A program made the translations under genes and the position numbers. The notes under the pieces were generated by a model, which was given only the letters and a program-made list of their open reading frames with translations, was not told where the DNA came from and ran no database searches. Positions 28,791-38,314 of a DNA stretch of 64,000 bases are shown in pieces (the stretch's first letter is position 1; each line of letters opens with the position of its first letter). The stretch covers positions 62,001 to 126,000 of IMG/VR virus record IMGVR_UViG_3300013114_000447; one strand, 5' to 3'. The DNA comes from a virus.

Positions 28791-31700
28791 ACATTAAAGG
28801 AAGCACACTAGATAATTTTGGTGAGCATTTGCCCACCCCTATTATTGAATATGTGGGCATTCGCGCCGACAAACTTGAAGTCCAAGTTTCTTTGTATTTT
28901 GATTTCACGGATCTTGAAAAAGATACAGTTACATTTTTAGAATATTTCACCGAGATAACAAAAGCTCCGCTGTATGTAACTGTTGCTTATGTGATTGGTG
29001 ATACCTACGCACAAGCCGTCATCGACAAGACCCAACCGGATATTTTTAAAGAACTATATATGACGCCCGGATCCGTTTGTGCTGGCGCACAATTTGATTT
29101 CAAGGATGGTTCTCGGGGGTGTGCTACATATTCGAATTATAATACCGTTTTTTTCGATGACGCTAGCGGAGCGGGAGACTGGATCGTTTCGGATCAAAAC
29201 TTTTATACTGATGATGATAAAAAAATAGTACAATATACCACGACCCTTACCTTAGATTTTGAAGTCGGAAACAAAAATTTTGATATTAATAATTTAGACA
29301 ACAATATCTTTATAGCTCCTGCGACAGGCACTGATAATAGTCTAGCTGATGAGTTTGGCGGTGCCATCACAGTTTTTGCTTTTTCTTCGTGGTACGATCT
29401 CGCTTCACCGGAATTCTCGGGCTGGAACCCGGCCACAAGTCAACAACCTTTTCCTGTTAAAGAAATTGAAATAGACGATGGCTATAGGAAGCTGCCGACC
29501 TTTTATATGGATTTAATGCCCCCGCTTGCTCGTCAGCAAGTATCTGATATTTCTTATCAACAAGTTTTTAAAGACGGAAACGCATACACAGATCCCGAAG
29601 TTCTCTTTGCAGATGCGGCCGGCATCGTTTATAATCATACTCCTATTTTATCTATTAATGGAAAATACTATAAACAAGACGGCTACACACTGGAACAAAT
29701 AGTAGAAGATTTTAGTAGTCTTATATCAGCCTCTGCTATCTTAGACGAGCCTACCACCCAATTAGAATCGATTTTAAATGATTTAGCCTCGACGCTCGAA
29801 ATCTACGGAGAATCTAGCGAGCTTTTAATTCGTCTTAACTTGATCCGTATCGCCTTTCCAGAAAAATCGACTGCCACCGAAGTAGGAAGATTTTATGAAT
29901 TGGTTAAAACTCGATTCTTTAATGCTGAACAGGGAGTAGCAAGCGGTACTCAAGTCTTCGAACAACTAGTTCATACATCTAAAGTTCGTGATTTGCGTAC
30001 TGTGCTACATGGCACATATACTCCTACTGACCAATCAGAGGTGCCTGTTATTTACGGTCAGAATAGAGGATTTAACGAAGGATTGGTGACTTCTTTAAAA
30101 ATCTGGGAGTATGGAGCAGACGAGCAATCCGATAGCTCGGTTTTTCTTAGAAATGGTTTTTGGTTTTTTGATATGGAGTCCGCAACGGAGAATTATAGCA
30201 ATCTAGGCCGCGTGTTCTCTATGTCCGGACTCAAAGCTAAATACGGCCCAGAAATAATTGCGGCCTCTTTTAAGGTCAAAGAAGCACGCGTCAAAAAATG
30301 GATTTTTAGCGGAGATCCCCAGCGGCCGCAGGTACCTCGGAATTTAGAGGGGTATGTAGAACAATATCCCTCGGTAACCGAAATCCATGAAAGCTATCTA
30401 GATTGGGTATCGACTATCACGAGTGAAATTGATTACGTGGGGTACACCAATGCACCAATCTCACATAAATACATTCCGCAGACGTCCAAAATAAAGATGG
30501 AAACTAATAGCGCGTTCCCTGATCAAATGACAGAGACCGGCATCTATTTTTCAACTGTCGCCCCAACGATAAACCCACAAACTGGCAAGCCAGCGTCCGT
30601 CGATCCGTGGGAGGGCGTCTCTCATTATCTATCGTATCTTTTATTAAGAGGAGTAGATGCTTTGGCTGACAGCCAGCTAGACAATTCATATGGACTAATG
30701 ACTTTCCAATTTCAAGATATAGAAAAAAGCTTTGAGTCCCAGGCCGGTTCGAAAGCCCATAAGGATAAGGATATAGTTTATTCATTCGAAGTTGATGTGG
30801 AAGACACCGGCAAGGTAATCATTCAAGCGTTAACTGCTTCATATATAGACTTGTTTGAAAACGAACTAAAACCTTATTATAACTTTGCGAGCGAAAATTG
30901 CAGCTATAATAATGTCGATGGAAAATTCAATTCTTTTTTCACGGAAGGAGTAATGAATTATTACAGCAATGTAGACAAAGATCGCACTCCGTGGGTTTTG
31001 GCCGCGGCCCAATTCATCACTTTTCGCGATATGACCACCAATGCCTATGGAGGAGATATCGAAACGATGACCGAGGCAGCCCGTTCTATTGTCGGAAAAA
31101 TAAACCCGGTTAATGGAAATCTGGAAGACTTAACTGTATTTTATAACAACTATAAAGAATTTGCCGACTTGTATTTAGAAGAAGGAGATGTTTATAAAAT
31201 AGTAGAGGCGATGGAGGATGTCACCACTTACCAATTTGGCCAAAAGAATGTGTCCCATGGCGATAATACCGTAGTACAATACTTCCCTCTCCCGGATCCC
31301 GTGCCAATTACTACAGACGCGCTAACGGCACCTACGGGATGCCAAATTGCATCATGTCCATCCGGTCAAGAACTTCGGCTTCCTACTGAAGAAGGATGTT
31401 ACTGTGATGACTCGAATATCACGACCGTGATAGAGCGCACTATCACGGCCTGGGACAACTCAAACACCCAGTACGAATACGGCTCAACCGCCTATAGACA
31501 GTCCGAGACCTTGCCTGACTTTGTCGACCGCATGCATGGATATTTCAAAGATATACTCCGAGGCTGTGTTGATTGCAGCCAGCGCGAGATCTCACATACG
31601 ACCCATATCAGTCTGTCAGAAGAGTCCAAACACCGCCACGGACTTGAATGGGATCAGGTTTATGTCGCGGCCTCAACCGAGTGGTTGGAGAAGTCTTGGC

Positions 31701-31924
31701 GAGAATACTATGATGAGATCGAGAGCGTGCTCTTGTGGTCCTCCGAGAGAGAAGAGCATAAAGATGCTTTGATTCTTTGGTGTCAATGGGCTTGGAATAA
31801 CTGTCACTTAACCAGCCATGGCCGCACTGCCACAGGCGTAAACTGGGAGCAGTACATAGATGGTAGCTCATCTACCACCTTGGAAGCCGGCCCTGGCTGG
31901 GGCTATGGCTTGAAAAGTTCGTAA
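28778..31924 (+). CDS. Large tail structural protein, unknown family (1048 aa)
   Basis: 1048 aa, beta-rich through the first 300 residues and more helical after that. A short Cys-rich insert near residue 855-875 (CQIASCPSGQE, then CYCDD) resembles other Cys-rich inserts in this cluster. The last 130 residues are Trp- and His-rich (EESKHRHGLEWDQVY, LWCQWAWNNCHL). No domain is recognised. Its place between module copy 1 and the nucleotidyltransferase-like gene puts it in the distal tail or fibre block. Confidence 0.6.
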   Translation: MPDLNIKGSTLDNFGEHLPTPIIEYVGIRADKLEVQVSLYFDFTDLEKDTVTFLEYFTEITKAPLYVTVAYVIGDTYAQAVIDKTQPDIFKELYMTPGSVCAGAQFDFKDGSRGCATYSNYNTVFFDDASGAGDWIVSDQNFYTDDDKKIVQYTTTLTLDFEVGNKNFDINNLDNNIFIAPATGTDNSLADEFGGAITVFAFSSWYDLASPEFSGWNPATSQQPFPVKEIEIDDGYRKLPTFYMDLMPPLARQQVSDISYQQVFKDGNAYTDPEVLFADAAGIVYNHTPILSINGKYYKQDGYTLEQIVEDFSSLISASAILDEPTTQLESILNDLASTLEIYGESSELLIRLNLIRIAFPEKSTATEVGRFYELVKTRFFNAEQGVASGTQVFEQLVHTSKVRDLRTVLHGTYTPTDQSEVPVIYGQNRGFNEGLVTSLKIWEYGADEQSDSSVFLRNGFWFFDMESATENYSNLGRVFSMSGLKAKYGPEIIAASFKVKEARVKKWIFSGDPQRPQVPRNLEGYVEQYPSVTEIHESYLDWVSTITSEIDYVGYTNAPISHKYIPQTSKIKMETNSAFPDQMTETGIYFSTVAPTINPQTGKPASVDPWEGVSHYLSYLLLRGVDALADSQLDNSYGLMTFQFQDIEKSFESQAGSKAHKDKDIVYSFEVDVEDTGKVIIQALTASYIDLFENELKPYYNFASENCSYNNVDGKFNSFFTEGVMNYYSNVDKDRTPWVLAAAQFITFRDMTTNAYGGDIETMTEAARSIVGKINPVNGNLEDLTVFYNNYKEFADLYLEEGDVYKIVEAMEDVTTYQFGQKNVSHGDNTVVQYFPLPDPVPITTDALTAPTGCQIASCPSGQELRLPTEEGCYCDDSNITTVIERTITAWDNSNTQYEYGSTAYRQSETLPDFVDRMHGYFKDILRGCVDCSQREISHTTHISLSEESKHRHGLEWDQVYVAASTEWLEKSWREYYDEIESVLLWSSEREEHKDALILWCQWAWNNCHLTSHGRTATGVNWEQYIDGSSSTTLEAGPGWGYGLKSS

Positions 31925-31939
31925 AAGGAGAAAATTTAA

Positions 31940-32467
31940 ATGCCTAAAATGATACAAATTAGTTCTTTGATGCGAAACAAGATAGTTATCAAAGGTCGAC
32001 CCCTGAGAAAGAGTAGCGCGATATCGAACACTAAAATTGAAATGGCAAATGATATTTTTGTCAATACTGGTGCCCTGGTCCCAGGAGCAGCAGAGAATGC
32101 GAACGTAGCGAAGATGTCTCAAAATGTTTTAGCAGTTATCGGATGTAGTATTGATTCCACCACCGACAGAGATTTTTCTCTGTTAACTCAACAAACTGAT
32201 ACCGAAGTCATTCAAAACCCTAATATTATTGATGAGACCAAATGGGCCGAATTAAAAAATGAAAAGATCACGGCGCTAGATAAGTTTCCAAGTGTAGATG
32301 ATAACTTCTTTAAACCTGATTATCCTATTTCTATAACTGCCAAAGACCAATGGCTGTCTCCGCCTCAAGCGAAAGAAGTAATAAAAAATTCTAGTGAGGT
32401 TGTTAAAGACATTTTAAGGATCAACTTGAAGACTCCTTATAAAAGAACATTACCCCAATTTAAGTAA
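31940..32467 (+). CDS. Hypothetical protein in tail cluster
   Basis: 175 aa with a strong AAAGGAG Shine-Dalgarno sequence 10 nt before the ATG. Basic N-terminus (MPKMIQISSLMRNKIVIKG), otherwise mixed composition with no membrane segment and no recognised motif. Same strand and spacing as neighbours; may be a small structural or assembly protein. Confidence 0.6.
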   Translation: MPKMIQISSLMRNKIVIKGRPLRKSSAISNTKIEMANDIFVNTGALVPGAAENANVAKMSQNVLAVIGCSIDSTTDRDFSLLTQQTDTEVIQNPNIIDETKWAELKNEKITALDKFPSVDDNFFKPDYPISITAKDQWLSPPQAKEVIKNSSEVVKDILRINLKTPYKRTLPQFK

Positions 32468-32482
32468 AAAGGATGGTGTATA

Positions 32483-33112
32483 TTGCCAGCAAAATTTGAG
32501 TATATAAAAGGCGGCGCCATAGCTGAAATACCGTGGTTTCCCGCTGATCCTTTGCTGCTAAATAATTGGAAAGCAGAGGCTATTGATTTAATTGAAAACA
32601 GTTCGTATGATTTTTGGGTCTGCGGCGGCGCCCTGGAGAAGTGGTTTTCTTGGGATGTTGATGTGGTGTTAACGGGGGAACTGCAAGATTTAGCCGAACT
32701 CAAAGATCTTTTAGATAATATAACACAATTAGGCTTTAATCATCGGCAATTGGTGGATCTATATTGGTGTGATGATTATAGAAAGCCTTTCGAGTCTGGA
32801 CCATGCAAACACCTACAGCTTGCATGTGATGCGTATGCCGAAACTGGAAGGTGTACTCTTGAAGAATGTCTAATACAAAAAAGTATAGAAGTTATCCTCC
32901 CTACTGCAGCTATTATAAAAAATGGACGGCAAGTGTGGAGCGCCCCCGCCAATTCCATCGATGTAGGGCATTCATTGTGCAAATATCAAGCGCGCTCTCC
33001 GTCTGTCAAACAGATAAAAAGAATTGAAAGTGGAACTATTTATAAAGGCACCCCCCGTCGTATTACGCGAGATTTAGATTTTAGAGATATAATCTACTGG
33101 TCACACCAGTAA
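32483..33112 (+). CDS. Nucleotidyltransferase-fold protein (minimal, pol-beta-like)
   Basis: 209 aa starting at TTG 32483, with AAAAAGGA 10 nt upstream; the nearby ATG at 32473 is in another frame and stops after eight codons. The segment VCGGALEKWFSWDVDVVLTG (about residues 46-65) has the GG...W...DxD pattern of the polymerase-beta-type nucleotidyltransferase fold, with the two metal-binding aspartates. Cys residues (CKHLQLACDAYAETGRCTLEEC) follow. Substrate unknown. An enzyme of this type inside a tail-gene block is unusual. Confidence 0.55.
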   Translation: MPAKFEYIKGGAIAEIPWFPADPLLLNNWKAEAIDLIENSSYDFWVCGGALEKWFSWDVDVVLTGELQDLAELKDLLDNITQLGFNHRQLVDLYWCDDYRKPFESGPCKHLQLACDAYAETGRCTLEECLIQKSIEVILPTAAIIKNGRQVWSAPANSIDVGHSLCKYQARSPSVKQIKRIESGTIYKGTPRRITRDLDFRDIIYWSHQ

Positions 33113-33121
33113 GCAAGGAAA

Positions 33122-33130
33122 CCCCCCCCC
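33122..33130 (+). repeat. C9 homopolymer between ribosome site and start codon
   Basis: Nine consecutive C residues lie between the AAGGAAA ribosome site (about 33115-33121) and the ATG at 33134. The resulting Shine-Dalgarno to start distance is about 13 nt, longer than usual. Such tracts can change length by slipped-strand mispairing. A sequencing or assembly artefact cannot be excluded. Confidence 0.8.
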
Positions 33131-33133
33131 AAC

Positions 33134-34348
33134 ATGACAAAACAATGGTACCAGCAGCCTGCTAATAATAACGGGTGTACTTCTCCAAAAGTGCCGTGCA
33201 CAACTTCGGGGTGCAGCGGGTGCTGCTTTCCCCAACAGAACACCAATGGAAAGTGTAGTGATGGCTCTACTCCTCTCCAGCACGGTACCAATGGTAATAG
33301 TGGCAAAACCGCGATGTCTGGCTGGTGCAATTCGCAGGGTTTAGTTGATTGCAATACTCAGGGATGTACCACTAAATGCTGTACTAACTTACAGAATACC
33401 CAAGGTAAATGTGGTGATGGTTCCTATCCTCCACAAGCAAGCGCTGCCACCGAGCCTAGTCCGGAACGAGATTTGTATGGCGGATATCCCGACATCGATC
33501 TTTATAACCAGACTCCCACTGCATATGGCACTCTTTATTTGCTAAAAGATTTCGGAGGAAATTTGGGGGCCGGCAGCTTTGATATTGATTGGATGACAAC
33601 AGATTTATACAGTTATACTACTGTGAAAGCTCCCCTTGAACAAGGCGCCCCTTCCGCAAGCCCAAGCGCAGTTCCCTCGGTTTTTGCCTCTTTGGCAGGA
33701 GTGGGAGAGTTTCGCGGCGCCGAAGTGGCCACAAGCCAAGTGTTGAATGATTATCTGGAGGCGGATCCGCATATACATCCTGGTTTAATAATAGGCGCGA
33801 GCTTGGCATACACCCCGGGCGCGTCAAATGCAGGGTGGGAAGATAACGGGTTAGATGAGACTGGCGTCCTGTATGGGATAATTTTTCTTGGCGACAACGC
33901 GAGCCCCGCCGGAAATCTGGAAGAATGGCCTGAGCCTTTCGATTGGGATGAGTATAACGCTTATATAAATGCGCGCGGATACAGCCCATGGGCGGTGTAT
34001 GTGACGTCCGGCGGCCAATATGAGTACCTGGAGGCTCCTTATTTATTCTATGATAGGACACTAGAGCTACCCTACTTATCCTATAAATTTGGCTATGGCG
34101 ATCCACAGGATCCACAAAATACCTATGACACGTCAGGCATGGCCTCATATATCAAGGCCTTGACAGACTGGACAATCGAAACGCTTGCTGGACAAATTGT
34201 AGCAGATGAAATTCCCAATCAAATTATCAATAATGTTATTGATTATGGCTCCATCAAAGCAAGTCAGTTGAGTAGCTTCGAGACTACCGAGGCTCTGCAA
34301 AGCGGCATTGAATCAACCACTTACACACAGGATTCTGAGGGCACCTAA
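33134..34348 (+). CDS. Tail protein with two N-terminal six-cysteine repeats
   Basis: 404 aa. The first ~100 residues hold two tandem Cys-rich units with the pattern C-x6/7-C-x4-C-x2/3-CC-x9-C followed by DGS and then PLQ or PPQ, for example VPCTTSGCSGCC and VDCNTQGCTTKCC. This looks like a small disulfide knot. The remainder is acidic and Tyr-rich (YGGYPDIDLYNQ, SYKFGYGDPQDPQN) with no recognised domain. There is no signal peptide. It overlaps the next gene by one base. A virion surface or adsorption role is inferred from the tail context. Confidence 0.6.
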   Translation: MTKQWYQQPANNNGCTSPKVPCTTSGCSGCCFPQQNTNGKCSDGSTPLQHGTNGNSGKTAMSGWCNSQGLVDCNTQGCTTKCCTNLQNTQGKCGDGSYPPQASAATEPSPERDLYGGYPDIDLYNQTPTAYGTLYLLKDFGGNLGAGSFDIDWMTTDLYSYTTVKAPLEQGAPSASPSAVPSVFASLAGVGEFRGAEVATSQVLNDYLEADPHIHPGLIIGASLAYTPGASNAGWEDNGLDETGVLYGIIFLGDNASPAGNLEEWPEPFDWDEYNAYINARGYSPWAVYVTSGGQYEYLEAPYLFYDRTLELPYLSYKFGYGDPQDPQNTYDTSGMASYIKALTDWTIETLAGQIVADEIPNQIINNVIDYGSIKASQLSSFETTEALQSGIESTTYTQDSEGT

Positions 34349-37158
34349 TGCCTATTTTTACAAAAGAAATCGAGCTTATTGATGCTAATGCCTTCTCGGG
34401 TTCTATGGAATCCCTCCGCAATGAATTAGGAATTTATTGGGAAACGGAGACAACTCCAAACGGCACCGTTGTTACTACTTTTAAAAGGGGACTAGAGGGT
34501 TCTATTGACTATACGCTAGACCAGAATAGTCAGATTTCATATAAGATCCTGGCTCTCGGGGGGATCACCTCACACTCAGAACGATTGCGCTATGTAGAAT
34601 TACAACCCGCATTTCAGGTAACAGCTTCCACTGACAAAATTGTTCCTAATTTTAAAATTCCTGGTCGATTCTATGGCAATGAAGCTAAAATTCGAAGCGA
34701 TAGTGAGTGGAAGGCTTATCTTTTAGGTGGCACTTATGGAGAAAAAACTTATCCTGGAATATATTCTACGGAGGTGTTTGACGATTATGGCACCTCTTAT
34801 GGGCTGCCTTATGGCTTGGCCGAATTTAATTCCTTATATGGGCTAACTGGTGGCGGCTATCGGTCATCTTCCATTGTTTATCATTATAATCAACATTTGC
34901 CCAAATTTGAGTCATGGGCTGCAACTACCAGCACAATCTTGCTACCTAATATAGCCCAAATGGGGCTGTTGAGCGAAACAAGCGCCAGTATTTTTCCTAT
35001 AAGCGAAGTTGTTACGCGCGATGGAGAATATCCGGAGAGCTTAGAGACAATCTTACAAACGTCACTGACCGGTGTGCTACCGCACACTTATTATACTGTT
35101 GATCTGTCCGAGCCTAACAAGTATGTCGATGTGACGAAAAACTTGCGAGACTATTTGGAGGCACTTCCCTTATATCCTTTGAGTGATAAAACTGTCAGTA
35201 CTATAAGTATTGGAAGCAACAACCTGCTTTATAACAAAGATTCAAGCAATCTGATTTTTGATGATATAGCCGGCGGAGACGCAAGGACTATTTTAGGGAA
35301 TTACCCTATGTATACCTCTATAGATTTTTATAGACCTGATGATGAAGGCACCTCTTTTCGAGATATCTTTAATGAAACCGATTTTTCTTCCGAATTATTA
35401 AGCCTGTTAGCTGCTGTGTTTGAGAGAAACAGTACTGAAAAAACTTATGTAACGAAAGTCAAGCAAGACACCATATCGAACAAAGAGCTTAATGAAACAG
35501 AAACGGTGAGTTCGACCGGCATCCGGGTTTTGGATGCAGTGGATGCTTTGACTAGCGGCTATACTTTAATGGGGGATCTTGCACCACTAAATGTCAGAAG
35601 CCTTCTTGTACCAGGGTTGGCTGCTGCAGAAGCCGGCGGAGACCAATTTGCCGAGGGCGCCCTTAGTTTGGATCCCTTATCAAATAGTACGCGTTTTTTA
35701 AATTCTTACACCACCCTTACCACACTGACGCGGTTATTGTCATTGCTCGATAGTGACTATGCAACTGGAGACATCGCTGCAGATTTAAACCATTTCGAGA
35801 GTAACATACCAGGCAAAAATGGAATGTACACACTTCTACAAAAAGCCGGTACCCCCAATTATAAAGAGACAATAGCCTATAGACTTGAAAAGACAGATGC
35901 TCTCGGCAATGTTCAAAATGTGTGGTTCTACAATGAGTCCCCCAATAGCTCCCGTGACACCGGAGAGGGATTGTTCCAATATTGGGACTCACAAGTAAAG
36001 TATGGAGAGACTTATACATATAATATTTATGCGTATGTGATGATCACAGGAATGAAATACCGAATGGCAGACTTGCGAATTGGAAAGAACATCGGCACCG
36101 GTAGCATAGTAAACAGCTCTGCGGATAAGTTTTGCGTCCAATTTCAAGACCCCACCACAGGAGAGATAGCAGAACAGCTTTTTGCTAGCAGTGATAGCAA
36201 ATGGAGTGACTATAGTGGTGTACAATACCATGGCGTGTATAATGAACTGGCTACCGATAATACTTTCTCTACTAATGCTGAAGCCTTGTCGACATATCCT
36301 TATTTGGCCGACTTTAATCTTTATTATGAGCCTACACTTCAAATCTTACAAATCCCCGTCACCTCTAATACTGTGACGATTTTAGACAACCCAGCGCCGG
36401 GTTTGGATGTTGTGCCTTTCCAGGTGATCGACAATTCACAAAAGATCGGATTCTATATTCAAGCCGAAGTTTATCAGCCTGCGGACACTTTTCCTACTAT
36501 TATTCAAACATCAGATGAGACATACAAGACTAACTATTTGGCATCTACTGGGTTGTCGGAGAGCGATGAAATTGGAAGGCCTCCAGTTTCAGATCAGGCT
36601 TTTATTCAAATATTTCGAAGAGATACAAAACCAGCTACTTATAAAGATTTCAACAACCATCTTTATAAGACAATCTCTTTAAAAATTCGCGGTGACGTTT
36701 CTACCGACATGTCGTATTACCAACCCAGTAAAGCATTTCACGATACAATAGAGACTAATAAAAAATATTATTATGTGATGCGGTTATTGAACGCGCATCA
36801 AGAGCCCGGATCTCCTTCGGCTATAATTGAGGCTGAATTGGTGGATGATGGTGGCTATAAATATGCGCTCTTTAAAGAGTTGTTTGAAGAAGATCTTGCA
36901 GACGAAGTTTTTGTCAATCCTTCGATTAAATTTAAAAAGCTTTTTCAAATTATTCCAAATTTTCAACAACTCGCTTTGGATACCAGTAATGTAGATTTCA
37001 CTCAGACTGCGGAAAGTCAAATCAGCGCACTATCCGTAGGGGCCCCGGGGATGGAAGAATCAATTTTCGATCAGAAATTTAAAATTAGATTGACTTCTAA
37101 AAAAACAGGCAAGAAAATTGATTTAAATTTAACCTTTAATTTAACGGAAGAAGTATAA
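34348..37158 (+). CDS. Large tail/fibre structural protein (936 aa)
   Basis: 936 aa. A beta-rich start (MPIFTKEIELIDANAFSGSM) is followed by Tyr/Gly-rich segments (YGTSYGLPYGLAEFNSLYGL) and a long central region. Fibronectin-like strands (YRLEKTDALGNVQNVWFYNE, GETYTYNIYAYVMI) lie near residues 510-570. The C-terminal part (FKIRLTSKKTGKKIDLNLTF) is beta. No named family. It probably belongs to the fibre or outer baseplate set with its neighbours. Confidence 0.6.
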   Translation: MPIFTKEIELIDANAFSGSMESLRNELGIYWETETTPNGTVVTTFKRGLEGSIDYTLDQNSQISYKILALGGITSHSERLRYVELQPAFQVTASTDKIVPNFKIPGRFYGNEAKIRSDSEWKAYLLGGTYGEKTYPGIYSTEVFDDYGTSYGLPYGLAEFNSLYGLTGGGYRSSSIVYHYNQHLPKFESWAATTSTILLPNIAQMGLLSETSASIFPISEVVTRDGEYPESLETILQTSLTGVLPHTYYTVDLSEPNKYVDVTKNLRDYLEALPLYPLSDKTVSTISIGSNNLLYNKDSSNLIFDDIAGGDARTILGNYPMYTSIDFYRPDDEGTSFRDIFNETDFSSELLSLLAAVFERNSTEKTYVTKVKQDTISNKELNETETVSSTGIRVLDAVDALTSGYTLMGDLAPLNVRSLLVPGLAAAEAGGDQFAEGALSLDPLSNSTRFLNSYTTLTTLTRLLSLLDSDYATGDIAADLNHFESNIPGKNGMYTLLQKAGTPNYKETIAYRLEKTDALGNVQNVWFYNESPNSSRDTGEGLFQYWDSQVKYGETYTYNIYAYVMITGMKYRMADLRIGKNIGTGSIVNSSADKFCVQFQDPTTGEIAEQLFASSDSKWSDYSGVQYHGVYNELATDNTFSTNAEALSTYPYLADFNLYYEPTLQILQIPVTSNTVTILDNPAPGLDVVPFQVIDNSQKIGFYIQAEVYQPADTFPTIIQTSDETYKTNYLASTGLSESDEIGRPPVSDQAFIQIFRRDTKPATYKDFNNHLYKTISLKIRGDVSTDMSYYQPSKAFHDTIETNKKYYYVMRLLNAHQEPGSPSAIIEAELVDDGGYKYALFKELFEEDLADEVFVNPSIKFKKLFQIIPNFQQLALDTSNVDFTQTAESQISALSVGAPGMEESIFDQKFKIRLTSKKTGKKIDLNLTFNLTEEV

Positions 37159-37176
37159 TTACTCACGAGAACCAAT

Positions 37177-38250
37177 ATGTCATTCTTAGATAATGCCGGC
37201 ACTATCATACTCGACGCAATCCTTACAGATGTGGGTCGCCAACGATTGGCTCAAGGAAACTTCCAAGTCACCAAGTTCTCATTAGGTGATGATGAGATTG
37301 ATTATAAGCTATACATAGCGCCTATTGCTAATAATGATCCTCCGGCTTGGACCTCCTTTAGCGATCCGGCTGGATATCTTATTCTTTCGCAATCTTGTTT
37401 TGAAGCGCTTAATAACACAAGCGCCACTATAAACTACGGACTTACTTCCTTTGAAAGAAATGATCTTCTTTATTTGCCTGAATTAAAAATTAATTATTCT
37501 GGCTCTGCTAGTACAAAGGGTAACACAGGACAGCCTCATGAACACCCGGGTATAGCGCGCCCAGTTAGTGGATCGGTTTTTTATTTGGCAGTTAATGGTG
37601 AAACTAGCAAAAAATTGAAATCTGCGCTTGGAAGTACTAATTATATATTAGAGAGCTTAGGATATAATAAAACAAAAATCGTAATTGAATCCGGAATCAC
37701 CACTGACCAACTGGCCGGCAATTTAGAAAATTCGCGAGCATTCATTGTACAGCCGGCTGTGTTAGACACTTATTACTATGTTCATGTAGACAGTCGTTTT
37801 TTTGTCAACATTATAGGCTCCGGCGCCGATGCAGTTTTTAAGAACAGAACCAATGGTGAATTAGAGATGAATTTTAAAACTTTTAAGCCACATACGAGAA
37901 TATCGATAACTAGCCCGCTCGATAAATTTGATTCTTATATGGTAGCAGCGGGACCAAATAGAGTTTATAGTACCAACAATACGGGACCATTGACGGATCG
38001 TTCTATTTCTGCTATTGCTGGACCTCGCGGAACTGTTATGGCTTTGGGGCTCACTATCGTAAATGAGATAGGCGGTAGTTCCGGAACCACACGAAATCAA
38101 AAATATACTATTTTTGGAAAAAATGATCAAATATTATTTGGTGGAAGTGATAAATACGATTATATAGATACGACTATTTATGTTAAAGGCGCAACAACCG
38201 GCGCCCAAGTTCAAATTCCTTTGAGAATAATACGCTATGCTGGCACATAA
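37177..38250 (+). CDS. Tail structural protein with LTxxG module (copy 2)
   Basis: 357 aa. The N-terminus FLDNAGTIILDAILTDVGRQ, then LAQGNFQVTKFSLGDDEIDY, is close to that of the next gene (38315); the two are clear paralogues over their whole length, sharing VVESGI/VIESGI, VDSRF and the C-terminal PLRxIRY. Copy 1 at 27669 shares only the N-terminal module. The block AISGPRGT/AIAGPRGT near the C-terminus is conserved between copies 2 and 3. Function not known; a tail or fibre component is likely. Confidence 0.7.
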   Translation: MSFLDNAGTIILDAILTDVGRQRLAQGNFQVTKFSLGDDEIDYKLYIAPIANNDPPAWTSFSDPAGYLILSQSCFEALNNTSATINYGLTSFERNDLLYLPELKINYSGSASTKGNTGQPHEHPGIARPVSGSVFYLAVNGETSKKLKSALGSTNYILESLGYNKTKIVIESGITTDQLAGNLENSRAFIVQPAVLDTYYYVHVDSRFFVNIIGSGADAVFKNRTNGELEMNFKTFKPHTRISITSPLDKFDSYMVAAGPNRVYSTNNTGPLTDRSISAIAGPRGTVMALGLTIVNEIGGSSGTTRNQKYTIFGKNDQILFGGSDKYDYIDTTIYVKGATTGAQVQIPLRIIRYAGT

Positions 38251-38257
38251 CAAACTA

Positions 38258-38296
38258 ACTATTTATGGTAAAACAAATAAAATACACACTATTTAT
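38258..38296 (+). promoter_or_regulatory. Two ACTATTTAT elements, candidate late promoter
   Basis: The 64-nt gap between the two paralogues has ACTATTTAT at 38258-38266 and again at 38288-38296, followed by the AGAGGA ribosome site and the ATG at 38315. The same element occurs before the last gene of the window (63716-63724) and, as CACTATTTA, before gp6 (13125-13133). This genome encodes a gp55-like late sigma factor, whose T4 relative reads a single AT-rich octamer. Proposed as a late promoter core; low certainty. Confidence 0.3.
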
Positions 38297-38314
38297 ACAA
38301 GAGAGGAAAAATAA

